A DNA stretch of 64,000 nt from the NCBI GenBank assembly GCA_039619475.1, contig CM077116.1, positions 170,579,363 to 170,643,362 of the forward strand, given 5' to 3'. A program made the translations under genes and the position numbers. The DNA comes from Icerya purchasi (lineage: Eukaryota > Arthropoda > Insecta > Hemiptera > Monophlebidae). Shown here piece by piece: positions 12,844 to 22,603 of this stretch (its first letter is position 1; each line of letters starts with the position of its first letter). The notes below the pieces were generated by a model, which saw only the letters and a program-made list of their open reading frames with translations, did no database searches and was not told where the DNA came from.

Positions 12844-13848
12844 ATGAATAACAATACCGAATCGATTGATATTAAAGCAGACGAATTTATTCAGAATTCC
12901 TTTTCGAGTGATAGCGACTCGCATACGTCTTCTTCACCTCCAACACCGCAATATGATGAAGGTTATACATCAGAAGAATCAACACCCCTTGTACGTAAAA
13001 TCGTTGGTCATGTATTATTATCAGAACAAGTGGATATAGCGGAATATTTTGTAGATATCAGCGTCCATATAGATTGTGATTATGGTTTTCGAGTAACTGA
13101 ACTAGCAATGATTGATATGTCTGGAGGGAAGTGTTTGCATACATTGTATAAGCCAAACAGAGCATGGCATGCATCAAAAATGCCACATTTACAATGTTCT
13201 TCAGTGAGTTATTACTTGAAGAACCCTTCATTATTTCCCTGTCGTGAAGAAATATTCATCGCGCGCGATATATTCACGATATTGTCCCAAAAACCGAGGG
13301 CTCGTGTATATGTTTTAACAGTATACGCTAAACTTACACTAATGGAACTTAACGAAAAGTCTGAATTGTTGCGTGATTTAGACTACGAAATCGTTAATAT
13401 GGATCAAGTCTTTCGATTATCTAGTATTGAGAATCTACATGAAGAGTATTTTGGTATAAGCAATTTGATAACTTGTAAACACCATAATGAGAATGATAGT
13501 TTTCATTGTGCGGTGAAAAACGTTATGGTGATGAAGGCATGGTACGATCATGTCATCCGTCCGCTGAAGCTTATGAATAATCTCAATATAAATGATTTAA
13601 GTCAGTTGTTCATTACAACCACCAAAGAAATGATAATTACGTTATTTCCAAGTTGTGTTGGAGACATTTATACATTTTTACCAGATAGACTAAAACAGGA
13701 TGATACGATAAAATCACTTCTACCATGTTTTGAACATGAGAATGATGAAGAATATTATTTCGATGACGATATATTTCTGCATAGTACTCGAAATTGTATG
13801 AAAGTAAAAGATTGTATCGACTGCCAACGTACAATTCGCGCAGATTAA
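12844..13848 (+). CDS. Gene A, uncharacterised arthropod repeat-associated protein (left arm)
   Basis: A 334-residue intronless frame starting at an ATG that is also the conserved start of gene B (MNNNTES). Residues 1-50 are acidic, Ser/Pro-rich and probably disordered. The body has TELAMID (85-91), LHTLYKP (98-104), a SYYLKNP segment (122-128), RVYVLTVYAKL (154-164) and CKHHNENDSFHCAVKNV (211-227) followed by W233. This order matches, from my knowledge, a widespread uncharacterised arthropod family with KELA, FKPP, VYVKG and C-x2-H...CA-x2-NV-x2-L/M-x2-W motifs. The pattern is faintly like a DnaQ/RNase H-fold exonuclease, but the acidic catalytic residues are not evident. C318, C324 and C327 form a small Cys cluster near the C-terminus. 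Function is unknown. Intact frames and duplicated copies suggest recent activity or constraint. Confidence 0.75.
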   Translation: MNNNTESIDIKADEFIQNSFSSDSDSHTSSSPPTPQYDEGYTSEESTPLVRKIVGHVLLSEQVDIAEYFVDISVHIDCDYGFRVTELAMIDMSGGKCLHTLYKPNRAWHASKMPHLQCSSVSYYLKNPSLFPCREEIFIARDIFTILSQKPRARVYVLTVYAKLTLMELNEKSELLRDLDYEIVNMDQVFRLSSIENLHEEYFGISNLITCKHHNENDSFHCAVKNVMVMKAWYDHVIRPLKLMNNLNINDLSQLFITTTKEMIITLFPSCVGDIYTFLPDRLKQDDTIKSLLPCFEHENDEEYYFDDDIFLHSTRNCMKVKDCIDCQRTIRAD

Positions 13849-14454
13849 AAATTCATTAATTCGATCGTTTTTAACAATTTTGTATATTTTTTCTGTATAT
13901 TTTTGTGTGTATTTGTACATATATATATTTTTTTCAGACCGTTCGTTTTTATGTTTTCTTTAAAATTTTTTAAATATATTTTTATACACATGTAAATACT
14001 GTTTTGTATATATTTTGTATATATTTTTTCCCTCAATATCTATTCATTCTCATATTGTATATATTTTTGCTAATTATTTTTTCATCTTTTTCCGATCCTT
14101 TCCGATTTCTGTTTATTTAATTTATTTAGCGATCTATCCTTCTCTCCCCCTCTTAACTTAAAGTACTGGTAATGACGAAATTTTCAAAAATCTGAACCAG
14201 TCGAGTATAATGTATATATAATTATTTAATTTTCGAATATATTTCCACATAATTTGTTCATATCTGTTTAGATTAAAAAATTAGATTTTTGTCTGTAATA
14301 CACCGTTTTTTTTTTATTTTTTTGTGTGTAATAAGCGAATTCAACTGTTATACTTTTTCACGTACATCGCGTATTTCCACAGCTGTGAGAGTTTTCATCT
14401 GTTTGTAAGATGCAACCTCTGACTCTAAATGTTCTCTAAATATTTTTTTTGAGC
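13849..14454. other. Interval between gene A and the gene B upstream module (left arm)
   Basis: AT-rich, with runs such as TATATTTTTTCTGTATATTTTTGTGTGT. No coding sequence is recognised and no clean AATAAA lies close behind gene A. It is mirrored at 20544-21149. Confidence 0.55.
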
Positions 14455-14950
14455 TTAAATATTATAGAATTATTCTAACTATATTTTTTTCGCTTCTGAC
14501 CATTTCTTCCGACCGTTCATAATTTTGTATTTTTTCTCCAATATGTATGCTCACTGTTGTAGCGTAAATGTGCGTCGCTCATAACCTTACATGCATGTTG
14601 CCATACCGTTGTATTAGATCGTGCGACAATGTTATAGAGTCTGCTGGAACAGGTTCTTACCCTTTATATTTTCTGTAGAAACAGGCTCACAGGTACACAC
14701 CTACACACACACACAAGCACACACACATATAACCCAAAGAACACCTGCAAACTTCGTTCAGACACACCTGCAACCAACTTTCACCAAAGGAATGTGGTTT
14801 TTTCTGGTGCAACCCTCCCTTTTCAAAGGCATGCTTCGAGCTCGAATGTCGAACGGATCTGATCGTGCAGACAGTATTAGTGTTAAGTTAAACGTGTGGA
14901 ATTTGTTGAAGCTGTGTTCTACCCGCGTTATTAAAATATTCTCAAGAACG
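14455..14950 (+). promoter_or_regulatory. Upstream module and promoter/5' leader of gene B (left arm)
   Basis: This begins with a partial copy of the ~190 bp module (TATTATAGAATTATTCTAACT...CGACCGTTCATAAT). It continues with the same ATGTTGCCATACCG / ATCGTGCGACAATGTTAT block and the same ~150 bp leader as gene A. A TG-rich microsatellite-like insert (ACACACACACAAGCACACAC) lies between the blocks and is absent from gene A. Confidence 0.6.
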
Positions 14951-14959
14951 ATAAAGTCT

Positions 14960-15066
14960 GTAATTTCCTACGTCTTTTCTATTTTTCGTTCGTTCTTTAT
15001 TTTCTGTCTTTTATCTCTCTTATTGAACGTTATTTTTTTCGTTCTTATTTTCCTTCTCTTTTTTAG
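14960..15066 (+). other. Probable 5' untranslated intron of gene B (left arm)
   Basis: The sequence starts TCTGTAATTTCC and ends in a strong pyrimidine tract plus TTTTTTAG, 26 bases before the conserved ATG. Gene A has the same ACTGTAA start and TTTTTTAG end (12781-12814) but only ~34 bases between them, too short to splice. The intron is therefore probably lost or collapsed there. It is mirrored at 19932-20038. Confidence 0.5.
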
Positions 15067-15086
15067 TGAAAATATTACAATAATTA

Positions 15087-15941
15087 TTGAATATGAATAA
15101 CAATACCGAATCGAATGTCGATAATGTCGCGGATTTCATTCAAAATTTTTTCGTAAATGATAATGATAATGCAATGTTTCTGGACGATTTTCCAAATATA
15201 CATATGCCGCCGCCACCACCACCAGCAGAAGAAACATCATTACAAGTGCCTTCGCTACATTCATTCTCAGATTTCATTCCATTGACTACATCAACACCTT
15301 TAGCATCACCGGTAACGTCACAAGATTTGCAAACTCCGTCGTTAATGCAAGTACCTTTGGTACATGATGAAAAAGAATATAGCACAACAATGTTGGAATT
15401 ACCCAAAGAAATATTTAACCGAAAAGCAGTCGTCTATGTTAAAGACCCTAACGATCCAGAAAATAAAAATAGTTTCATGTATGCGGTTTTAGCAAAATTT
15501 ACATCAAAACCGTCATCGATGTGGCAGTACAATATTCTACAGAAAGTATACGATTTCAGCTTTATTCACTTACCGATACAATCGCTGGCTGATATTGAAA
15601 CGTTTGAAAGAATAAACGCTGTATCAATCAACTTATACAAGCTGATAGAAACCGACTATACAGATCAAAGTACATTCAACTACAAAATAAAAGTCGTGTA
15701 CGCCTTCCGAAAAAATCACAGTTTGTTAAATCATAAACATCACACAAACATATTATATTGGGGATCTAATGGAAATTATCAATTCGCATGGATAAAAAAA
15801 TTCAGTCGATTGTTGCGGATCCAGTCGCCAAAAGCGAAATTTGTATGCTGGTCATGTCTCGATCCCATGAATACCGATTACGAACATAATAATACTCACA
15901 GATGTGACGCAGTCAGTTGGCGCAATATGCACTATATGTAA
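15087..15941 (+). CDS. Gene B, uncharacterised arthropod repeat-associated protein (left arm)
   Basis: A 284-residue frame. Comparison with gene A favours the second ATG (15093), giving the shared MNNNTES start. Residues 1-100 are acidic with a six-proline run (41-46) and are probably disordered. The body matches a family I recognise from many arthropod genomes: KNSFMYAVLA (127-136), LADIETFERINAVSINLY (167-184), VVYAFRKN, H219-TNIL, FAWIKKFSRLL (233-243), then a zinc-finger-like cluster C254, C257, H267, H271, C273. Family members usually have Cys where Ser129 stands, so a possible catalytic or structural Cys is replaced. AATAAA at 15945 lies just after the stop, giving a compact 3' end. Biochemical function is unknown. 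Confidence 0.75.
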   Translation: MNMNNNTESNVDNVADFIQNFFVNDNDNAMFLDDFPNIHMPPPPPPAEETSLQVPSLHSFSDFIPLTTSTPLASPVTSQDLQTPSLMQVPLVHDEKEYSTTMLELPKEIFNRKAVVYVKDPNDPENKNSFMYAVLAKFTSKPSSMWQYNILQKVYDFSFIHLPIQSLADIETFERINAVSINLYKLIETDYTDQSTFNYKIKVVYAFRKNHSLLNHKHHTNILYWGSNGNYQFAWIKKFSRLLRIQSPKAKFVCWSCLDPMNTDYEHNNTHRCDAVSWRNMHYM

Positions 15942-16249
15942 TTAAATAAAGACGTATTTTTCGTATTCATAGATGTATGTTTATTTTTCAAAAAATCTTT
16001 TTACATTGTTTCATACAAATTAATGTAATCTATATAATATAATAAATATTTTCATATGTATACATTTTTGTTTTTATTTTCCATAAACTTAAAATTCCAA
16101 TTTTACTATTGTTGTTAATATATACCAAACTCCAGTTTGTATTAAATCCTCTCGCTCCTTATGTTGAACAGACGAATCAATATTATTTAACTGTTCAGTT
16201 AAGTATGCAGAGTCTTTTTATCTTGCTTAACTTTAAAGATATATGATAG

Positions 16250-16700
16250 ATTCTTTTTTCATTTGACAGTGTAAACGTTTTCTTCTTTTACAATTTTCTT
16301 ATGCTTTATCACTATTACAACATTTTTCATCATTTTCTAACTAATTGTAAACATTTTTCCACTATTTCGTAACATGTTCTTATGTTTTAGGACTTTTTGC
16401 CCCCAATTTTTTTCACCAATTTATACTATTTCGAAGCATTTCATATGACTGAACGCTACTTAAGAAGTTTTTCGATAATTATCACCATTCCTCGCAATAT
16501 TCATATGTTTTAACGCTTTTTACACTATTTTTCACAAATTCATGATATTTCGCTTCATTTCTAATGTTTGAACGACTCATATGCAGTTTTTCGACAATTT
16601 TTCACCGTTCATCACTATATTTTTTTATGTTGTATCACCTTTTATGAAGTCTTCATCAAATTTTACCTTCATTCAACAATATTTTCGTTATTTTACCCCT
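16250..16700. repeat. Degenerate ~70-85 bp repeat array at the inner end of the left arm
   Basis: Successive phrases such as ATGTTTTAACGCTTTTTACAC, TTCACCAATTTATACTATTTCG, GTTTGAACGACTCATATG and TTTTTCGATAATTATCACC recur with variation from gene B's 3' flank to the spacer. The array is non-coding. An 81 bp unit of it has been tandemly duplicated in the right arm only. Confidence 0.65.
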
Positions 16701-16756
16701 TTGAACTGTTGTTTTACCCTAAAAGTGAGTGTATATCTAATTTGTTATAATTAAGA

Positions 16757-18160
16757 AAGAATGTAATGTATATTACAAATTTCCTTTCCCGGGAGTATGA
16801 TTGTGTGTGCAGAATAAGAAACTCTGGTAAGAAGCAGACTGTATCCACCATCAAGCAGGGTGTGTAATGCGTGGGAATTAACTCTGGCTTTGCACACATT
16901 GCAGGGTAGTTATGATATGTTTGAGCAAAAATTAGTTGTTGTATATCATTCATGTTAGTCATTAAATGTTCACACTGAGAGGTGCAAGGAGGGCGTCAGC
17001 ATATGAACCATTACGATTTTTATAATTATAATATACACTAAGCATGTATGTATTACAACGACCACATCAACTCTGTTAAGGACGGGAATGTTTAGAGATA
17101 GATAGTGAACCGTTACATTAGAAGAGGAACATGGGTACATACATGGAAACATCATTAGCGATATTACATCACTTGTATGTCATCAAATTTAACTAAAATG
17201 TTGCGTCCATAGTAAAAAATGCGAGGATTTTTCCTAAGAGGTTAAATTTTATGTCTAAGATGGCGAATATAATAAAATTGATGCGATTTTAGCTGAAGAT
17301 GGGGTATTTTACACTAAAATCGTTGTTTTACACCTAAAGTGAGATTATTTGGGGAGTTAAACGGTCTTTTTTCTTATAAAATTTGATGTTTTTTCTAAAT
17401 GTGGCTATTTTTTGTCCTAAATGGAGTAATTTCTGTGTGAATGGCACTTTTTAGACTGACCTATATACTTCTTGATGTGATATTCCATTCATTGTGAAGT
17501 TATGCTTTGAAAGGATTTTTGTCTGGTTGTGGGAAGTTTCCGAACTTTTCTGATGCATCGATTATAGTATAATAGTTGTTGTGTGTTAGTGAGTTGATGG
17601 TGTTTGGATGGGAATAATAAATAGGGGTAAGAGGTGAAGTGTACCACATCAAGCAAGGAGAGTACTGTTTGATAATTAACTCTCTCATTTAAACACATTG
17701 CAAGTCAGTTATAATATGTTAAGTCAAAATTAGTTGTTGTATCTCGTTCAGGATTTTACATTAAACGATCACACTGAGAGACGCGATGGACTCGTCATCA
17801 TCAAGATCCATGCAATCATTACATTATTTTTCACTAATTTGTAATCACCATTTTTTTTTTATGTTTTGAACGACTCTTATAATGTTTTTTGATAATTTTC
17901 ATGGTACAAGGTTCATAATGTAAAGTAATTTTAATTATTTCAACAGTCTTTACACACAAATAAAGCAATATATCTTAAGCACACTCAACATAATACAAAT
18001 TTTTACAAACAGAAGTAAACAACGGATTTACTTAGAAATTTTAATAAAACTTAAGAATCATATTATATATGAAATTTCTTGTTTTTTCAATCAATGATCC
18101 AAACTAGCAGGTTTAGAATTATATCAGACCTCGAGTAAAAACCCCAAATTATTTAATGGG
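16757..18160. repeat. Central spacer of the inverted repeat, with its own internal repeats
   Basis: This 1404 bp block is present once and separates the two arms. It contains two divergent direct copies of a ~170 bp sequence (about 16835-17000 and 17620-17806, sharing CACATTGCA, TTAGTTGTTGTAT and ATCACACTGAGAG-like landmarks). At 17200-17460 there is a run of degenerate ~33 bp units resembling TTTTNCCTAAATGGNG. A piece near 17840-17905 resembles the degenerate array at the inner ends of the arms. No gene is recognised. Confidence 0.75.
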
Positions 18161-18216
18161 TCTTAATTATAACAAATTAGATATACACTCACTTTTAGGG
18201 TAAAATAACAGTTCAA

Positions 18217-18748
18217 AGGGGTAAAATAACGAAAATATTGTTGAATGAAGGTAAAATTTGATGAAGACTTCATAAAAGGTGATACAACATAAAAAAATAT
18301 AGTGATGAACGGTGAAAAATTGTCGAAAAACTGCATATGAGTCGTTCAAACATTAGAAATGAAGCGAAATATCATGAATTTGTGAAAAATAGTGTAAAAA
18401 GCGTTAAAACATATGAATATTGCGAGGAATGGTGATAATTATCGAAAAACTTCTTAAGTAGCGTTCAGTCATATGAAATGCTTCGAAATAGTATAAATTG
18501 GTGAAAAAAATTGGGGGCAAAAAGTCCTAAAACATAAGAACATGTTACGAAATAGTGGAAAAATGTTTACAATTAGTTAGAAAATGATGAAAAATGTTGT
18601 AATAGTGATAAAGCATAAGAACATGTTACGAAATAGTGGAAAAATGTTTACAATTAGTTAGAAAATGATGAAAAATGTTGTAATAGTGATAAAGCATAAG
18701 AAAATTGTAAAAGAAGAAAACGTTTACACTGCCAAATGAAAAAAGAAT
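18217..18748. repeat. Degenerate repeat array at the inner end of the right arm
   Basis: Inverted copy of 16250-16700 plus the extra 81 bp unit. Confidence 0.65.
18541..18702. repeat. 81 bp exact tandem duplication unique to the right arm
   Basis: CATGTTACGAAATAGTGG... at 18541 is repeated exactly from 18622. The left arm holds one copy. This single event explains why paired coordinates sum to 34998 outside it and 34917 inside it. Confidence 0.93.
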
Positions 18749-19056
18749 CTATCATATATCTTTAAAGTTAAGCAAGATAAAAAGACTCTGCATACTTAAC
18801 TGTACAGTTAAATAATATTGATTCGTCTGTTCAACATAAGGAGCGAGAGGATTTAATACAAACTGGAGTTTGGTATATATTAACAACAATAGTAAAATTG
18901 GAATTTTAAGTTTATGGAAAATAAAAACAAAAATGTATACATATGAAAATATTTATTATATTATATAGATTACATTAATTTGTATGAAACAATGTAAAAA
19001 GATTTTTTGAAAAATAAACATACATCTATGAATACGAAAAATACGTCTTTATTTAA

Positions 19057-19911
19057 TTACATATAGTGCATATTGCGCCAACTGACTGCGTCACATCTGT
19101 GAGTATTATTATGTTCGTAATCGGTATTCATGGGATCGAGACATGACCAGCATACAAATTTCGCTTTTGGCGACTGGATCCGCAACAATCGACTGAATTT
19201 TTTTATCCATGCGAATTGATAATTTCCATTAGATCCCCAATATAATATGTTTGTGTGATGTTTATGATTTAACAAACTGTGATTTTTTCGGAAGGCGTAC
19301 ACGACTTTTATTTTGTAGTTGAATGTACTTTGATCTGTATAGTCGGTTTCTATCAGCTTGTATAAGTTGATTGATACAGCGTTTATTCTTTCAAACGTTT
19401 CAATATCAGCCAGCGATTGTATCGGTAAGTGAATAAAGCTGAAATCGTATACTTTCTGTAGAATATTGTACTGCCACATCGATGACGGTTTTGATGTAAA
19501 TTTTGCTAAAACCGCATACATGAAACTATTTTTATTTTCTGGATCGTTAGGGTCTTTAACATAGACGACTGCTTTTCGGTTAAATATTTCTTTGGGTAAT
19601 TCCAACATTGTTGTGCTATATTCTTTTTCATCATGTACCAAAGGTACTTGCATTAACGACGGAGTTTGCAAATCTTGTGACGTTACCGGTGATGCTAAAG
19701 GTGTTGATGTAGTCAATGGAATGAAATCTGAGAATGAATGTAGCGAAGGCACTTGTAATGATGTTTCTTCTGCTGGTGGTGGTGGCGGCGGCATATGTAT
19801 ATTTGGAAAATCGTCCAGAAACATTGCATTATCATTATCATTTACGAAAAAATTTTGAATGAAATCCGCGACATTATCGACATTCGATTCGGTATTGTTA
19901 TTCATATTCAA
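19057..19911 (-). CDS. Gene B, second copy (right arm)
   Basis: Translation identical to that of 15087-15941. The inner halves of the arms thus carry genes A then B pointing towards the spacer from each side. It has the same Ser-for-Cys substitution, zinc-like cluster and AATAAA just after the stop. Confidence 0.75.
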   Translation of the reverse strand: MNMNNNTESNVDNVADFIQNFFVNDNDNAMFLDDFPNIHMPPPPPPAEETSLQVPSLHSFSDFIPLTTSTPLASPVTSQDLQTPSLMQVPLVHDEKEYSTTMLELPKEIFNRKAVVYVKDPNDPENKNSFMYAVLAKFTSKPSSMWQYNILQKVYDFSFIHLPIQSLADIETFERINAVSINLYKLIETDYTDQSTFNYKIKVVYAFRKNHSLLNHKHHTNILYWGSNGNYQFAWIKKFSRLLRIQSPKAKFVCWSCLDPMNTDYEHNNTHRCDAVSWRNMHYM

Positions 19912-20047
19912 TAATTATTGTAATATTTTCACTAAAAAAGAGAAGGAAAATAAGAACGAAAAAAATAACGTTCAATAAGAGAGATAAAAGACAGAAAATA
20001 AAGAACGAACGAAAAATAGAAAAGACGTAGGAAATTACAGACTTTAT

Positions 20048-20543
20048 CGTTCTTGAGAATATTTTAATAACGCGGGTAGAACACAGCTTCAACAAATTCC
20101 ACACGTTTAACTTAACACTAATACTGTCTGCACGATCAGATCCGTTCGACATTCGAGCTCGAAGCATGCCTTTGAAAAGGGAGGGTTGCACCAGAAAAAA
20201 CCACATTCCTTTGGTGAAAGTTGGTTGCAGGTGTGTCTGAACGAAGTTTGCAGGTGTTCTTTGGGTTATATGTGTGTGTGCTTGTGTGTGTGTGTAGGTG
20301 TGTACCTGTGAGCCTGTTTCTACAGAAAATATAAAGGGTAAGAACCTGTTCCAGCAGACTCTATAACATTGTCGCACGATCTAATACAACGGTATGGCAA
20401 CATGCATGTAAGGTTATGAGCGACGCACATTTACGCTACAACAGTGAGCATACATATTGGAGAAAAAATACAAAATTATGAACGGTCGGAAGAAATGGTC
20501 AGAAGCGAAAAAAATATAGTTAGAATAATTCTATAATATTTAA
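20048..20543 (-). promoter_or_regulatory. Upstream module and promoter/5' leader of gene B (right arm)
   Basis: Inverted copy of 14455-14950. Confidence 0.6.
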
Positions 20544-21149
20544 GCTCAAAAAAAATATTTAGAGAACATTTAGAGTCAGAGGTTGCATCTTACAAACAGA
20601 TGAAAACTCTCACAGCTGTGGAAATACGCGATGTACGTGAAAAAGTATAACAGTTGAATTCGCTTATTACACACAAAAAAATAAAAAAAAAACGGTGTAT
20701 TACAGACAAAAATCTAATTTTTTAATCTAAACAGATATGAACAAATTATGTGGAAATATATTCGAAAATTAAATAATTATATATACATTATACTCGACTG
20801 GTTCAGATTTTTGAAAATTTCGTCATTACCAGTACTTTAAGTTAAGAGGGGGAGAGAAGGATAGATCGCTAAATAAATTAAATAAACAGAAATCGGAAAG
20901 GATCGGAAAAAGATGAAAAAATAATTAGCAAAAATATATACAATATGAGAATGAATAGATATTGAGGGAAAAAATATATACAAAATATATACAAAACAGT
21001 ATTTACATGTGTATAAAAATATATTTAAAAAATTTTAAAGAAAACATAAAAACGAACGGTCTGAAAAAAATATATATATGTACAAATACACACAAAAATA
21101 TACAGAAAAAATATACAAAATTGTTAAAAACGATCGAATTAATGAATTT

Positions 21150-22154
21150 TTAATCTGCGCGAATTGTACGTTGGCAGTCGATACAATCTTTTACTTTCAT
21201 ACAATTTCGAGTACTATGCAGAAATATATCGTCATCGAAATAATATTCTTCATCATTCTCATGTTCAAAACATGGTAGAAGTGATTTTATCGTATCATCC
21301 TGTTTTAGTCTATCTGGTAAAAATGTATAAATGTCTCCAACACAACTTGGAAATAACGTAATTATCATTTCTTTGGTGGTTGTAATGAACAACTGACTTA
21401 AATCATTTATATTGAGATTATTCATAAGCTTCAGCGGACGGATGACATGATCGTACCATGCCTTCATCACCATAACGTTTTTCACCGCACAATGAAAACT
21501 ATCATTCTCATTATGGTGTTTACAAGTTATCAAATTGCTTATACCAAAATACTCTTCATGTAGATTCTCAATACTAGATAATCGAAAGACTTGATCCATA
21601 TTAACGATTTCGTAGTCTAAATCACGCAACAATTCAGACTTTTCGTTAAGTTCCATTAGTGTAAGTTTAGCGTATACTGTTAAAACATATACACGAGCCC
21701 TCGGTTTTTGGGACAATATCGTGAATATATCGCGCGCGATGAATATTTCTTCACGACAGGGAAATAATGAAGGGTTCTTCAAGTAATAACTCACTGAAGA
21801 ACATTGTAAATGTGGCATTTTTGATGCATGCCATGCTCTGTTTGGCTTATACAATGTATGCAAACACTTCCCTCCAGACATATCAATCATTGCTAGTTCA
21901 GTTACTCGAAAACCATAATCACAATCTATATGGACGCTGATATCTACAAAATATTCCGCTATATCCACTTGTTCTGATAATAATACATGACCAACGATTT
22001 TACGTACAAGGGGTGTTGATTCTTCTGATGTATAACCTTCATCATATTGCGGTGTTGGAGGTGAAGAAGACGTATGCGAGTCGCTATCACTCGAAAAGGA
22101 ATTCTGAATAAATTCGTCTGCTTTAATATCAATCGATTCGGTATTGTTATTCAT
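21150..22154 (-). CDS. Gene A, second copy (right arm)
   Basis: The translation is identical to that of 12844-13848 over all 334 residues, in inverted orientation. Two intact identical copies on opposite arms imply very recent duplication, gene conversion between arms, or a duplicated assembly. The two copies are transcribed towards the spacer from both sides, so read-through from both would give complementary RNAs. Confidence 0.75.
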   Translation of the reverse strand: MNNNTESIDIKADEFIQNSFSSDSDSHTSSSPPTPQYDEGYTSEESTPLVRKIVGHVLLSEQVDIAEYFVDISVHIDCDYGFRVTELAMIDMSGGKCLHTLYKPNRAWHASKMPHLQCSSVSYYLKNPSLFPCREEIFIARDIFTILSQKPRARVYVLTVYAKLTLMELNEKSELLRDLDYEIVNMDQVFRLSSIENLHEEYFGISNLITCKHHNENDSFHCAVKNVMVMKAWYDHVIRPLKLMNNLNINDLSQLFITTTKEMIITLFPSCVGDIYTFLPDRLKQDDTIKSLLPCFEHENDEEYYFDDDIFLHSTRNCMKVKDCIDCQRTIRAD

Positions 22155-22212
22155 GTTTGATTACTGTTTTTTTTAACTTTCTACTAAAAAATAGAAAATT
22201 ATTACTTTTACC

Positions 22213-22603
22213 GTTACAGTAAATTTTTAATAACGCGTGAAGAACACAGCTTCAACAAATTCCACACGTTTAACTTAACACTAATACTGTCTGCACGATC
22301 AGATCCGTTCGACATTCGAGCTCGAAGCAAGCCTTTGAAAAGGGAGGGTTGTACCAGAAAAACCACATTCCTTTGGTTATAGAGGTGTTTGAAAGACGAT
22401 GTCAAGGGGAGATGAAGATATGTGTGATTGAGTGTAGGTGTGTACATGTAAACCGTTTTCTACAAAAGATATGAAGAGGAAGATCCTGTTTCAGCAGACT
22501 CAATAACATTGTCGCACGATCTATTAGGATCGGTATGGCAACATGCAAGGCAACATGCATGCAAGGTTATGAACGGAGCATTTTTCGCTACGACTACGTG
22601 ACA
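22213..22603 (-). promoter_or_regulatory. Promoter/5' leader of gene A (right arm)
   Basis: Inverted copy of 12395-12785. Confidence 0.6.

Larger units (their letters stand above)
7085..16756 (+). repeat. Left arm of giant inverted repeat (9.67 kb)
   Basis: Every position in this arm has an inverted counterpart in 18161-27913. From 7085 to about 16300 the paired coordinates sum to 34998. Nearer the centre they sum to 34917, because the right arm holds an extra 81 bp duplication. All mirrored open frames translate identically. I found substitutions near 7495, 7510 and 16194. Outer junction: ATAAAACTTTCTC begins the match at 7085. Inner junction: the match ends after TAATTATAACAAATTAG-type sequence at 16756. 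No target-site duplication or classical transposon terminus is visible at the outer edges. The first 2 kb (7085-9165) and 11000-12200 contain no recognisable genes. Confidence 0.95.

Noticed and set aside
12844..13848. Gene A as an active DEDD exonuclease
   Set aside because: The order of motifs is only faintly similar and the acidic catalytic residues are not evident, so no enzymatic function is claimed.
14621..15100. 159 aa open frame ahead of gene B
   Set aside because: It runs through the shared leader, a CA-rich stretch and the probable leader intron, and overlaps the gene B start. Its counterpart before gene A does not stay open, so it is not treated as a gene.
15140..15406. 88 aa minus-strand frame with Gly- and Cys-rich sequence
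   Set aside because: It is the antisense shadow of gene B's proline-rich region.
16568..16750. Small frame MNDSYAVFRQF... and its mirror at 18167-18349
   Set aside because: It lies in the degenerate repeat array and shows no family motif.
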